The position numbers were made by a program, and so were the translations under genes. The notes under the pieces were generated by a model. The model worked only from the letters and a program-made list of their open reading frames with translations, was not told the DNA's origin and searched no databases. A stretch of 64,000 nucleotides of DNA from Oikopleura dioica (Eukaryota; Chordata; Appendicularia; Copelata; Oikopleuridae). The DNA lies in NCBI GenBank assembly GCA_907165135.1, contig OU015569.1, positions 3,410,001 to 3,474,000 of the forward strand, in the 5' to 3' direction. Shown one piece after another: positions 10,001 to 22,750 of this stretch (the first letter of the stretch is position 1; each line of letters begins with the position of its first letter).

Positions 10001-13000
10001 TTTTTTCGCGTTTTCAATTTCTCACTCTGAATGGAGAATTCGTCAGATTGGCCTTATTTTATTTGACTTAGGCAGGTTTAGAAAGGGCACGCGCAGCGGA
10101 GGTCCCGTTGCCTCTCCCCGTTTCTCTCAAGGTCAGAGTGACCTCACGCACGATCTTTCACAGGATATATAAATTAGCGCCATTAAGTATACAAGGACAG
10201 GGCAGCTCGAAGAATAGCAACTTCTGCGATTATTATCCGGCCCAGACCTTAGGATTAATTATGGGAAGCTGGCAGCTGCTGCTCTCTCTACTGATGATGC
10301 AATAAAGACTTGTATCTAACCAGCAGCCATTAAATTGTTGTCAGAGTCTCTCAATAAACGGGCGATGATTTAGAACTTCTCTTATAGAAAATTCCATCGC
10401 GATGGGGCCGCGTCACTTTTTATATTTACGATTCGCTGACTAAATTTTCTCTCGAGCTCTCTTCTCTCCACGCTGCAGCGATATTAGCATTATCTTTTCT
10501 CAATTAAATTCCGGCCTCTAATCGGCGGAAATAAAGCCCTCCACGCTCTCACAAGCGATTACTGTAAACGAAGGCGTAATTATCTCAAATCTCAAAAGCG
10601 TATTTTCCGAGAGGCGACCCCCCACGGTGAGAACACTGTTTTTATGAGCGCGAGCTAGTGGAATTCATACTTCCATAAAAATTCATCATAATTACCCTCT
10701 CGCAGCTCTTTGCTGACAAGATCAGACGCCAATTAAAGCTTTCATGTTTTTCGATTTAAAATTGTCAAGATTCTCTGTCGCAGCGAACAGAAAAGTGGTT
10801 TTGTTTGAAAAACGAATCTGCAAAACGTTAATTGTTCAAATAGAGCGCGCATGAAATGGATTCTCGCCATTTTTATCAAGTTCCTGGCTCGCTTCTTTCT
10901 CTCTCTCTCTTTTTATGAAAGTGTGTCTCGTTGTGCTCGCAGCACAATCATGTTCATATTTATGTTAAATCACACGAAAAGAAAGTCAGCTTCAATTGAG
11001 GGGAAAACGACTTGTGAGTCGAATTCAAACATAGACGGCAGATATTGTCGTTTCTCCTCTATGATTGCACTTAAAAATTTAAACTTCAAAGTTAGAATTT
11101 CGCGATTCCCTTTGAAGAGGCTAAATCGATAGAATTACCCAAAACTTGATTTTTATCTTGCGTCCCTTGAGACTCTCAAGTTGAGAGGCTTTCATCCTGC
11201 TCTGAGAAATAAACGAGTAAAGGAGATATTCTGATTGTGTTCGCCAAAGGGCCGCTATCGACTCTCTCTCTCTCTCTGTTTCCCTCCCTCACGTCTCCCA
11301 TGTTCGTTATCGGCTACTATAGTGTATTCTCAAAAAAATAAACTCTGCGATAAGAAAACCGGAGAGCGACTTGACTCGTGTACGTGAGCCCGCACTGGCA
11401 CTGTCCTTGGCCGAGCGAAACACCACGCAGCTTTTTCTTTTTACTTTTTTATTACTAATTAAATTCTCGCAATTAATTTATTTCCCTGACAGCCGACGTG
11501 ATTATAGAAATTCCCAAGTCGCGTTTCCTCTTTTATCTTTATTTTTGAAACAGCCTAAATTCTTTGAAAAACATTTTAACCGACAATTTAAAACTGATTC
11601 TCTGCTTTAATCTACGCGACGCTGAAGGGATTAAGCTGAATTATTAACGAGTCTATTTTCATTTATAACTTTTACCCTTCTAAAATTAATCAGATGCGCC
11701 TGTTGAAAAATACATGGCCCTACTTCAGATACAGATCACCTCCGAGCCCCTCTAAATATTTAACAAGAAAGGTATAATTTTAAAAAAGCAGCTAGCTCAA
11801 AAAGACCTCATGACTAGCGATGGAAAATTAAAAGACAGATGGGCCTGTGAATCAGCAAATGATGTTCTGTTGCCTCGTGACAAGTGTTTGAATAAGTACG
11901 ATAAAATTGTAAAAACGCCCTGAATAAGCACTTTTGTATAACGAGCTGTCAAAATCTGACTGAGTTCGATTTCTTTACTCTGTGTGAGTAAATTCTCACA
12001 TAAATTCTTGTCCCCTTCAACTTATTCGAATCATTAACTCAGTGGCCTTGTACCACAAGCTAAATCGATTCGTATTTCGAAACTATTTCAAAGAGAATGG
12101 AAAACTCTTCGTGTGTATTCTCTTTTCAAAAAAGTGAAAATATTTCTTTTGCAAAATTAGCAAGGTCGACGAACAACTTTCGTTGAATTTTTCATGGTTT
12201 GATTTGGTCGGAGTTCGCGCACGCGCATGAGCTTCAGCTCAAGCGGCTCAGCCGTTGGCGCTCCGCCAGTCTTTCGCTGAAAAAAAACGAAGAAAAAACC
12301 GTAAAAATTATGTGGTCACGAATTACGACGTTTCTCAGCCACGTGCGGGGTTAATTACAATCCGTGCATGTGTAAATATACAGTCGTCTTATGAAGATAC
12401 TCTTTGATCTCTCCGGCGAGTTTCCAAGGACTGCTCCGTCCAGCAAGGATAGATCTTATTATAAAAATAAATAGTCATCTTATGTTTCTCTTAAGGGTTC
12501 CGTGATGTCGTGTGTGAACTGATGTAGATGGCCTGTGATAAATGGCCCTTCCCGTCACAAGTCAACTGTAGTTTCTTCGCATAAACGACTAACTACTCCC
12601 TACAGTAACTTTTTCTTCCAAGTGCCAGGACTATCCATTTACAGTTCCTTATCTGTAAATAGCAAGCTAGCAGTTTACTCGTCCAGAGAGTAGTCAAAGA
12701 CTCTGATGGCATTTTTTCTCTTGGCTGATATTGTGAAAGAAGATGATCGGCTGCACAAACTAAAATTCCCTCCGCCAATTAATAATTAACGAATTATTAA
12801 ATGTAGAATCTGTTTGCCCTGGCCAGCTGTCATTCTATTCACCGCAAAGAAAATCCAGCAGGGGCCATTTATTTTTATCAGTGTCGATTGTATCAGAAAT
12901 TTGAGGAAGAAGTGGAAAGGGAATACAATCCGACGGAAAACTACATCGATCTCACACTCGTTCTTCACTTTCGAACTTATTTCTCTCTTAAAAATGATTA

Positions 13001-13077
13001 TCAACAATTAAAAAATAAAGAGATTGGATTTTATTTTTTGCTTGTTTCATGCGAAAATTCTCGTGGTTTTCTGCCAG
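10001..13077. other. 3-kb gene-poor region upstream of the syndecan-like gene
   Basis: No convincing coding sequence on either strand. The region is AT-rich and has short CT microsatellites (about 10896-10910 and 11262-11280). In so compact a genome a 3-kb gap is unusual and suggests regulatory DNA, but no specific site can be assigned. Confidence 0.4.
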
Positions 13078-14272
13078 ATGCTTGAAAACGGAGCTCATTC
13101 GGATTCAAAGTCAACGCCGGCTCAGGTACCTGATCTCATCAATATCTCAGGAATCACTAACCAACTCTTAGTAATCAATTGTTGGTGATAGAGTGCACTA
13201 CTCTCGTTCTTTTCATTGCAGAGTTCCAAAAGCATCGCATCTTAGTAAAAAGCAGTGAGTTCTCGAAAGTAAATTTTCTAAGCAAGAAAAAAATTGGAAC
13301 TCTTCCGAAAGTCTACTTGAGCTACCTTATCTTAGCGAGAAATTGAGCTCTGCCAAATTTAATTCATCCTGTGCTCTTATTATTTTCTCCTGCATTAAAT
13401 TCAATCTTCAATAAAAAATATTTGAAATCTCTTATTTTTCAAAGGCTCCCACTGAGCTACTGCTGCTGAAGCTGACATTTATCGAAACTAGAAATCGCAA
13501 GTTATCAGATGAACGCAGCGGGGAACGGGCACTACTTCAAAGATTAGGAATAGTGCACGATGCGCCCTCTTTCGACAAGGATTTGAATAAAAACGTCCGG
13601 CGGATTTTCATTTCACAAGATCGCAAAATGACTGACAAGCCAAAATCTCCAGCTACAGAAGATCCTCCCATCTCGCTTACGGCAACCCAAGCAAGACCGT
13701 CGAATCGCGTCATCAGAAGTACTTTGCTGAAGGCTTTGGAAACAGATCCGACGACTGTTGGCCGAAGTGAAGTCGAGCACGATCGCGCCGATCGCTTCAA
13801 ACTAGAACGACTTGCTCTTCCCGACGGAAATCCCACTTCCTATCTTCTCTGCCGCCATTTTGCTTGCGAGGAGAGGCCCTTCAAGGACAAGGTAAAAATG
13901 TGCCATATTTTCTCTAGTCCATAACTTTTAAAGGTGTTCCTTGGAATAGGAAAAAGTGGCAAAGTGACAAATTCGCAGGTCAAGAATCACATGGAAATAG
14001 GCTATCATGGAGGTACCATGGAGCAACTTTCCGAGGCTGCGGCAGAAGTATGCATCAGTCTGCGACTTCCGCCGACACTCTTTTCCTCGGATAGCTTTAA
14101 GAGACTCACTGAGTTTCTAAGCGACGGATACTTTCCAGGCGGCATCAACGAAGAAGACATTCGAGGACACTTCGAGTAAGCTTTATTTATTTTAGTCAAA
14201 TTCCGAATAAACCCATATTTTAGGCAAAAGGGCTACGATCCTGAATGGGAATCCGAAGAAGAAATGAACTAA
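13078..14272 (+). CDS. unrecognised 261-aa protein
   Basis: Exons 13078-13125, 13445-13891, 13934-14175 and 14224-14272 join to exactly 262 codons. The ATG directly follows a CTGCCAG acceptor-like sequence, which suggests trans-splicing onto the start codon. The second exon is open from its acceptor and reads as coding well upstream of the internal ATG at 13628, which favours the longer model. The first intron (319 nt) is less sure than the others. The C-terminal half contains GIGKSGKVTNSQVKNH and a Gly/Pro-containing stretch before an acidic terminus. No membrane segment or known motif was recognised. Poly(A) signals lie near 14355. Confidence 0.6.
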
Positions 14273-14758
14273 GGACAATAACTGCTATCGGAGACAGTAA
14301 CGATTCCAAGATCTTCCCATACTTATTACAAAACTGTGCTTTTTAACGAAACTGATAATAAAATAAAATCTGAAACCAAATATCATCGTTTGCACATCGT
14401 TTGCTTCTTACAGACTCAATATCATGAAAAAATGCGGGCTTATTTAAAATGCGCGTGAAAATTAAAATGTCGGTTGAGAAATGTTTTCGAGAGCGCTGTT
14501 GTGATACGCATCAGAAAAATCTCGAAAAGCAAACGGCCGAAGACGCGCGCGAGGAGCCGGTCCTTCCTCACTCCCAAAAGAGACGCTGTCGAGGTAACTG
14601 CTTTTTCAATTTTTTTGAATTTTTTGAAATTTCGAGTTTTTCTTCTGGCTTCCAGAGATTAGCTTGATAGAAATAGAGGATCACTTCTAATAGCGGCTAG
14701 AGACTGTTCGTGTCCAATTTTTTATTTAGTTCTGTCAATCAACTTGAACAAGGTGAAA

Positions 14759-16430
14759 ATGGTAAAGGCCGAGGAAACCCCCGCTCCCGAGATCACCGAG
14801 GAAGCAATCAAGAAGCTCTTCAACATTGGCTACCGTAACTTTATCGCCGGCGATTACCCAGAGGCCGCCGATGCCCTCCAAGAAGTCTGCCGCTTCAAGT
14901 AAGCACAGACTCGATCTTTTAAAACTCTTAAATCTGCTTTCAGCTCCGAAAAATACGGAGAGAAGGATGATAAGTGCGCGGATGCGCTGCTTCTCTACGG
15001 CCGAACGTTGCTGGAGCTTGGCCGCGCCGAGAACTGCGTTCTAGGCAACGCCCTCAAGGGATGGCGCGAGATCGAGTACGACTCGCAAGACAATATCGAC
15101 AGCGAGCAGTTCGAAAACCCCGAAAAGGTCTCCCCAGGTAAGTGAAGGTGCAGATCGCGCGGCTAATTCGGAATTGTAGATGAGCGTGAAAAGCTTAGAA
15201 ATGACGTCAACGAGGCTATGGCCGAGGCTGACACCATCGAAGAAGAAGAGTCCAAGGACGCCAAGGATGAGGTAGCCATACACTTTTGCGAGTTGTAGTT
15301 TAAAATTGGTATTTAGGAGAAGTCCGAGGATAAAAAGATGGAGACTGAGGAGACCAAGGCCGAGGAAACTAAGCCGGAGGAAAAAAAGGAGGAGGCGAAA
15401 CCTGAGGAGTCGAAGGAGGAGCCCATGTCCACCGATAAGATGGACACTGAAACTACCGAGGCCAAGCCCGCGGAAGAAAAACCAAAGGTAAGCACTGCAA
15501 GAACCTATTCATTTTTATAATTGGACCTTAGGAGCCTGCGTCTGAGGAACAGGATTCGCTCGCCGAGGACCCAGACTCAATGCCCTCCCTCCAGCTCGCT
15601 TGGGAAATCATCGAGCTCGCCCGCGTTATCTTCAACAAGGTATTTTTTCCGTTTTATATCTGATCTTTAACGGAATCTAGCGGCCTGAGTCGATGGAGCG
15701 CGACATCAAAATCAGCGAGTGCTACTTGCGCCTTGGCGAGGTCAGCCTCGAAATCGAAAACTACGCCAACGCCGTTGGCGACTTCCTCGAGTGTCAGGTA
15801 CTGAAGTAACATTCTGGTCAATAGGCAGTTATTTTTCTAGGCGCTCCAGAAGAAGCATTTCGACAAGATCGACCGCCGAATCGCCGAAACCCACTACCAC
15901 CTCGGCGTCGCTTACGGCTACCAAAAGCGACACGACTCCGCCAAAGAGCACTTTGGCGAGGCGCGCAAGATCATCGACGAACGAATCGACTCGTTGACAC
16001 TCAAGTTCGACGAGCTCACCGAGAAGGATGGTCCGATGAGCGAGCAAAATGAGTTGACCAACGAGATTGCTCAACTCAAAGATCTCCTTCCGGACCTCAA
16101 CTCCAAACTTGAGGACATCGAGGCCACACTCAAGTCCGAACCCGTCTCTGACAAGGTCTCTGAGCACCTTAACAAGGACAACAAGGTAAACTGAATGCAA
16201 AGGATTTTTATTATAACTTTGCCTCAGGTTTTAACCGACTCGAACAAGACCAATGAGTCCTCCAACATCCAGCACCTCGTCAAGCGCAAAGCTGAGGTAT
16301 GATATTTAATATATGATATATATAATCTAAGCAAATAGTTTATATTCGTATTTGTGAAATAATATATTTTCAGGAGATGGAAAAGCTAGAGGCCGTCGAG
16401 AAGAAAGCCAAAGTTGACGCCACTGCCTAA
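14759..16430 (+). CDS. nasp: NASP-family histone H1/H3 chaperone
   Basis: Nine exons (14759-14898, 14944-15137, 15180-15271, 15317-15487, 15532-15639, 15681-15797, 15841-16185, 16228-16296, 16374-16430) give 430 residues. The N-terminal TPR starts at EAIKKLFNIGYRNFIAGDY. It is followed by a Glu/Lys-rich acidic insert inside TPR2, the hallmark of SHNi-TPR proteins. The conserved SLQLAWEIIELARVIF segment and TPR3/4 (ISECYLRLGEVSLEIENY) come next, then a coiled coil. The basic end KKAKVDATA may serve as a nuclear localisation signal. NASP binds histones in the cytoplasm and nucleus and supplies them for chromatin assembly. A poly(A) signal AATAAA lies near 16487. Confidence 0.9.
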
Positions 16431-18132
16431 AATGTTTTTGAACTGCCAGAGTATGCTCTTTCTTCATTTTATGGGCTTTGTTCATAAATAAATCTCTTTT
16501 AAATTACTTATTTGTCCATGTCAAATCAGCTAGGAAAACTTTTTAATCAAGATGGAAAAAATACGTATGGCTGTAAAAGCTCGAATAACGTGTTAAAGCT
16601 AACAGCGGTTTTCAGCGACAGGCATTGACGCCAACGCAGCTTAGTGGTTCCATTATGTTTGTTAAACAAAAAAAGGTTCAGAGTTTTAAAGGGTTTTTCT
16701 TCGCCACACCGGATAACCATTATTTAGCTTCCATCTCAATTAGAAACTGAACTAGCGCATCTGATCAATTAACAATACTTCATTCGAGAGTTGTGTTAAC
16801 GCGAAATTATCATGATAAGAATGGAGATAGTTTATCGGATAGACGCCCTTGATGCGGGAAGAAGGGATGCAATAGAAAGTGAAACTGACCGGAAACAAGC
16901 CCGTGACCTTCTTCCCACGGCGCCACGGCCGCACTGAGGTGGTCGAGCCCACTCACTTGCAGTCTCCATTTCTTTATTCTTTTCTGGTACTGCTAGACAC
17001 AGTTTGTACTCGTAACCAGGATGAAAGGCTCAAGTTCCAAATTAAAGCATGACCGAGCGATTTCGTTCAAGGAGCTGGAAGCACTCCCGTCGAGAGATGC
17101 TCACACCACAATAATCATTAGATTCCTATCAAAACGTTTTAGGAGCTTTAGTGCGCCATAAATAGCACATTTAGCTGCATTTATGTCCTTGAACAGTGAT
17201 GGCACTTCGTCAAAAACGTAGTCATGCGTTGCGAAAGAGACCGCCGCTGCGCATCTTATGGCGCTGTTGCGGTGCTGAGGAGCATTCTGAGCACCAAAAT
17301 CTTAAAAGGTTCTGAGAGATATTAGAGCCAACATCAAGAAAAGAGATTTCCCGAAGATTTACGTTTCGTGCTAACGGTATGAGCAATCAGTTATTAAAGT
17401 GGTCTTCATTTTTTGATAGCAGTACATCAAACCTTTTTCGTAATTCGTGTACTGCCCCAATACTGGAAGATATTTATCAAAAAAAAAGACATTTAAATGC
17501 TCCTGCTTCTTGACGTTGCGTTACGAGCCTATAATAAAAAAGTACCAGGAAGAACAAACTTTCACTAAAATCATGATGATAATCATAGAAAATATTATAT
17601 TTATACATTACATACAAATAAGAAGCAAATAAATGGTTTTAAAACCAGTAAAGAAGACAGAAAACGTTTGTTTTACATCTAAACGTAGTGGCATTTAAAA
17701 AAGGATGCTCGTCCTAACCGGTTCTTACTAAAAGCCAAAACATGATCCCAAATCTCTCTCTGATCTTCTGGCCTAGATCTACGTTGATCCGAGATTATCT
17801 TAAATTTCAATGTAAAGCAGATTTTACTCGGCGTGAAACGATCCTGTAGAATTCCGACGACCGAACTAAGCTGTATTATTAGATGTAAAGTTAGCAGCAA
17901 GTAGGCGGTTTTCTGTTCAATATGATAATCTTATAAAGGCCCATAAGTTATGTTGACAGTACTTCCATATCTAAGCTACTCCAGGAAAGATCACGTCAGA
18001 GTGCGTTTTCCAAAACCGCTAGAATAAGCGCGTGATCTTTTTTGTCAAAGTGTGATATTTTCAGCTCTTATTAGCTCGTTCTCATAAGCTTATTTCAGTA
18101 TTTCTTATCAATCTTTTAAGCGGTGGGCCAAA
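16431..18132. other. 1.7-kb stretch without a supported gene
   Basis: Only scattered short open frames were seen. On the minus strand about 17110-17300 stays open with coding-like composition but ends in a stop and has no clear splice partners. About 17679-17900 is similar. These may be relics of a decayed gene; nothing here is assigned. Confidence 0.35.
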
Positions 18133-19033
18133 ATGAGCAAGCTCAGACTTCAGTTGATAAGTTGCGGATTATTGTCTAAAGGAGTCTACGCATGGGTCGA
18201 ATCCTACGATGGAGGAGAAGACGGTCGGTTTATTTTATCAATTAAAATGCTCTCTAAAGGGAATTTAAGACGAGAAAGTTATCAAGATCATGTTGCCCAT
18301 GATTGCTATCGCCGTTTTGGCCTGCGTGGTCGGATATTATATCAAGAACAAGTTCTGTAAGGTCGACGAAGACGAAGAGAACAAGAAAGAGAAAGATTTA
18401 CAGCGGGATCTCGAAAAGATGCGTTTCCCACCGCCAAAGGCGAACAAACCGTGGCTAAACATGCCTCCAACTAACAGTGAGTTCGTCTTTTTTTTTTGCA
18501 AAAATTCTATTTTCATGAGATGCTCCGCGAGTGCCACCAGGAGGATATGAATACACACTACCTGGATATCCATCTTACGGCGACAAAAGGACAAATTCAA
18601 GAGAATCCGGAAAGGTAGGAAATCTTCTGAAAATGGCCTTTTAAAAGTTCTTTTTTTTTCAGAATTCAAATGGATCTAGTGGATACCAGAGTCACATGAC
18701 AGTCAACAACTACCATGAGAAAAAACGAAGCCGACCAGAGGTTCGTACCTAGCGCAGAATAAGTCATACTATTCCATCATTCGTTTAGAAAGAAAGGCGC
18801 CAAAAGCGCTCTCGCAATTCCGACGAGAAAAAGGCTCCTAGAGAGGAGGCTAGAGTAAGATATTATTTTTTAACGCATGGGAGACCTTTTTACCCTGAAA
18901 TAGAACTGAATACTGAAAATAGAAAAATATAAACTATTATTAGCACGGAAGACATGGAGGAAGACAAATGCAAGAAACTAACCGCACTAGGACGGTTCCA
19001 AATCCACAGATGCAAAACCCTACGAGGTACTAA
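18133..19033 (+). CDS. single-pass membrane protein with Pro/Tyr-rich cytoplasmic tail
   Basis: Six exons (18133-18223, 18270-18476, 18532-18614, 18663-18740, 18789-18854, 18944-19033) total 205 codons. A short N-terminal part (possible signal sequence ending GVYA) and an acidic YDGGEDDEK stretch precede one membrane span (MLPMIAIAVLACVVGYYI). The tail begins with a charged helix (ENKKEKDLQRDLEKM). It continues with a Pro/Gly/Tyr segment (PPGGYEYTLPGYPSYG) and ends in basic Arg/Lys-rich and Gln/Asn/Thr-rich regions. The layout resembles small adaptor-type membrane proteins such as Shisa-like proteins, but the Cys-rich ectodomain of that family is missing, so no family is assigned. Confidence 0.68.
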
Positions 19034-19652
19034 ACATGTACCTTTCGCACATCTACACTAAGTTAAGCCGCCCCTCACGAAAACAAAGACCCTGAATCTG
19101 ATCCTTTGAAAGGACCCAAATAACTGTTGTAGTTCACCAATACTTCTTCGCTTTCTACTTTATTATATAAGCGCCTGTTTTTTTTCTTTGCGAAATACGA
19201 AAAGTATATAACTCACTGTACAAAATGCTTAATAAATATTAAATTAAACGTCTCTTTGAACGGAAATCTGTTGCATAAAGCATAATCGAGTGTATATATA
19301 TTTTTGGCCAAGTAGTAAATATTTTGAATCGTTTGAAGCAACACGGAGCGCTGAACCTTCTGAAGCGCCTGCGAAGGTCTTATGCTGCTTTCATGAGCTT
19401 AAATAATTTAGAAACTTGCTTGCAAATCATCGAATTGAGGATAAATACGATCAAAATTTGATCAACTTGTTTACTAACCAACTGTCTTAGCAAAGTCTGA
19501 CAAAATAGCTCGTTCTCAGACAAATACTAGTTCAATTTACATAATCTTTATTATTAAAAATACTGGTGATATAAATGCTTGGCTTTGCAGAAGTAGAGCT
19601 ACAGAAAAAATGAAGTTAGCGAAAGAAGGTTAGGTTGATTGAGTAGGTAAAA
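19034..19652. other. convergent intergenic region
   Basis: The AATAAA near 19230 fits the 3' end of the preceding plus-strand gene. No coding sequence was seen. Confidence 0.4.
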
Positions 19653-20908
19653 TTAGGAAACTTTTAGTTTTTTGGCAGCACGGTGGAGGCGCTCCACGAC
19701 AAAGTCGTAGAGTTCGTATTCAAGCTTCAGCGAAGTGTTTTCTTTGAGCCATTCTCGCGTCTCTGGCGATGTCTTTTTCTTGTTCAAAGTTTTCGTTTGT
19801 GTTTTCATGTTTTGGGATTCGTCCGAAACGGTGAGTTCTCGGGCACCGCTGAAGAAACCAGGCAACAGCTGCTCCAGAATCCCGAGAGAAAGGTCCATTT
19901 CTTCAAGAGTTCCAACGAAGAGATAGTTTTCTTCAATATGTTCCTGGAATAAATAATAAATACTTGATTGCGGTGATTTCAATAAAATATCGAAAAGGAT
20001 TCTAATTCAAATTACTATCGAGCTTGTCATCTCTACTTACTTTGGCAATCTGAACGGCGCGAATATGTCGATTGTTGCATTCAGCGTCCATGCCACAAAA
20101 GTAAGGAACAACTTGCCAAACAGGTTGGGTACATTCACGGCGTCTTTTTTGCGACGCACTCATCAACAGACTCGTTACGTTGTTCATCGGAGAGCCGCGC
20201 GTTCCCACCACCGCCCTTTTCATTGCCGAATCTGGAGAAATAGTAGAAACTTTCAAAACGGTCGATCGGATCACGGATCATGTTGATGTAAGCAGCGGAA
20301 AAATCTTCGTTGAGTTCACTGAAGAAGAAATTTGTATTCATTCGAGCTAATTTCTTTAACCTGAAGTCAATGTAGTACTGATGTCTAATGTACATATATG
20401 GAGGTTCTTGGTTTTGAAGGAAATCGACGAATTCTCGCTGCTCCGTGATGGTCTTTTCGGGCTTCTCGCCTGGCTCGTAAGGTGACTCCACTTTAAAATT
20501 GTTCTTTCCTCCCAGTTTATAACTCAGGGTAGTCATTGACATCGATGCGCACTGAAACACGAATAGAGTAATCGAACCGTTCGAACGAGAATAGTATTCA
20601 CCTTTGGAACTCGATTGTAAACGACGAATTGCGCTTCAGGCATCGGTCTTATTTCCAAATCCTCAAGATGATCTTCAAGTTCTTTGATTGCTTCCATTGC
20701 ATTTTCTAGGGGAGAACTTCAAACGCTCTTGCCCAAATTTTCTGTTACCTGTGTCGATGTTGATATCTTTGAGCACATTTTCTAGCTTTCGTTGGATCTC
20801 TTTTGTATCTTCAGTAAAGTAGTAAAGAAAGGCGAGCATTCCAAACAGCCCAAAGAGGAAGACACATCCTCGAATCAAGTTCAATTGTCTACGACGCAAC
20901 ACAACCAT
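19653..20908 (-). CDS. heparan sulfate / uronyl 2-O-sulfotransferase family protein
   Basis: A type II Golgi enzyme that would sulfate uronic acid at O-2 in heparan or dermatan sulfate using PAPS. Exons are 20908-20749, 20705-20602, 20551-20361, 20318-20041 and 19943-19653. The N-terminus has a membrane anchor (GCVFLFGLFGMLAFLYYF) and a coiled stem. VYNRVPKCASMS is the 5'-phosphosulfate loop, INMIRDPIDRFESFYYFSRFG the 3'-phosphate site, and VVPYFCGMDAEC and NYLFVGTLEEM are family landmarks. HS2ST and UST cannot be separated by eye. The frame breaks after DECVAKK at a run of six A (plus-strand T6, 20145-20150). Removing one base restores the frame and makes the exon total 1023 nt (340 aa). The ATG lies directly after TTTTTAG, 69 nt behind the TRMT11 stop, suggesting an operon. 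Confidence 0.85.
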
Positions 20909-20977
20909 CTAAAAAGTAAGAAATGGAATATTTTCAGCCAGCTGATTAGATAATTCAAATGCTCAAGAGAATAGATT

Positions 20978-22548
20978 CTATTTATCCGCCGGCTTCGGCT
21001 TCCACTTTTTGTTGACCGGTTGAGTGCCAGGCGGACAGGGTTGAAAATAAATATCACGGAAGCCATTTTGAAGACTGAGTACGTCGCCAGACGCGTCAAC
21101 ATCTTCGGAATGATGTGATTGTATTTTTGAATAAACTAGCAATATCCTCGACGTCCTCATGTTCAGTATTTGCTCGCAATCGCAAAACAGTTCGAAAGAA
21201 GAGTGCCGCGGGTAAAGAAGCTTGCCATGCTCTGAAATTTACTGTTTGAACCTGAAAATAAACTATCAATACTTTTTAGCTCTTCTCTCGAGACCGGATA
21301 CCAAAAGACTAGTCGTCCTCCAACGCGTAGGTGCTTGTTGGAGAACTTCATCAAGTCTGCGAACACGTCGTTCAAATTATAAGCGACTTTATCCGGAAAA
21401 TGCGTCCCATCAAAGTCAATCCAGTCATCAAATTTCTTCGAAGTTCCAACCTTTTCCGACTTTTCTCGGACCCCATAAGGAGGATCAGTGATAATCGCGT
21501 CAAACCAACCACCATCTATGCCTCTCCAGGGGTTGATGTTGTTGTCAATAACTCATCCGCGGATTCATAATTTTGTCGAACGAATAAGGCAAAATTTAGG
21601 ATCATTACTTAGTCATAGAAAAGCGAATTTAAAATCCAACCTAATGAGTCCACACAATGTCCTCCAAGTCCAAATCCTTCTAAAGCTCCACGGAGTGTTT
21701 CGTTCGGTTTTCTGTTTTCCTGTCCCATTCTCGCTGATTTTCCTTTCGCCATCATTACGTTCCAGCAAATATCCGACCCCAAGACCATCGATTTGAAATG
21801 TGCGGAAGTGAGGAGCATACTCCCCGTCCCACAGAATGGGTCAAAAACAAGAGACCCTGCGCTCACTTGCGCCAAGTTGGTCATGAACAGGCACAACTCT
21901 GCATCCATGGAGGTATTTCCAACGGCGACACGATTCCTGACAGCATATTTTTCGATCAAGTTTCGTTGTCCATTGCAGAGAAATCGACCAACTGAGACGT
22001 AGACAAGGTCGTCTTCGCGACGAGGCGAGTTATCCTTTGGTATCCCATAATTCTCGATGATCGTTATTTTGCACTCGGGATTTTTTAAGTTGATCTTGCC
22101 TCGCATTGGCAAGCAGTTTGCAAAAGAATCAAACTTGCGAATTCTCTCTGGCATGGTCATCTTTTTTCGGTGAATTAGTTCGATTTCGAAAGCGAATTCT
22201 TTTTCGTAAAAAGGAGCCCTCAGACTATCATCGTTTTCCCTAGAGTAGCATTATTAAACTTCTTTTTGTTATGTGTTTACTGACCGAAAGTTTTTGTGAA
22301 CTTCTTCGTACGACGCTCCTTCTTCCCACAACTCGTATAATCCATATATTGAAATGGATCTCGAGCATAACTCGCGAAGTTTGACTTCGGTAATATCTTT
22401 ATCTTCCTTCAAATTGAATCTGACGTTATTCTGAATATACTTTTTTGCTCTGTATTATCTAAGCTGAACTCACCAGTGCACATTCTGCGTCACTAAAATG
22501 ATGAGCAGGGATCTTCATCAACTCTGCTAAAGCTCGTAGCTCAGCCAT
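20978..22548 (-). CDS. trmt11: TRMT11-like tRNA (guanine-10-N2) methyltransferase
   Basis: Catalytic subunit that methylates G10 in tRNA, acting with TRMT112. The start at 22548 reads MAELRALAEL. The central exon holds the Rossmann motif FDPFCGTGSMLL and the following GSDI acidic loop. The catalytic DPPYG motif lies at about 21470-21490 with LVFWYP after it. The last intron (GTATTGATAG...TTTCAG, 46 nt) joins SREELK to KHGKLLYPRHSS. The C-terminus then reads through CDCEQILNMRTSRILL, which matches the end of the animal family, to TAG at 20978. The usual N-terminal THUMP-like region is spread over exons between 22548 and 22160. The gene is followed after 69 nt by the sulfotransferase. Confidence 0.88.
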
Positions 22549-22750
22549 GACGAAATGAAAATGGTCTTGCTTTATTGATAAAAGCAATACCCATGTTTTT
22601 TTTCTTGACATTTTCTTTCTAAATTTATATTCAAAAGGACCATTTTGAATTAGGTCTAATTATCTTTCCATCGGACAGCTTGAATAATTCTGAGCTAACA
22701 GTAATTGAACTGGAATCAAGAATAAATACTCCGAATCAGAAGTATTTGAT

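Noticed and set aside
17110-17300. Minus-strand open segment faintly resembling an RNase H fold
   Set aside because: The similarity is only a hydrophobic pattern, catalytic acidic residues cannot be placed, the frame ends in a stop, and no neighbouring reverse transcriptase was seen.
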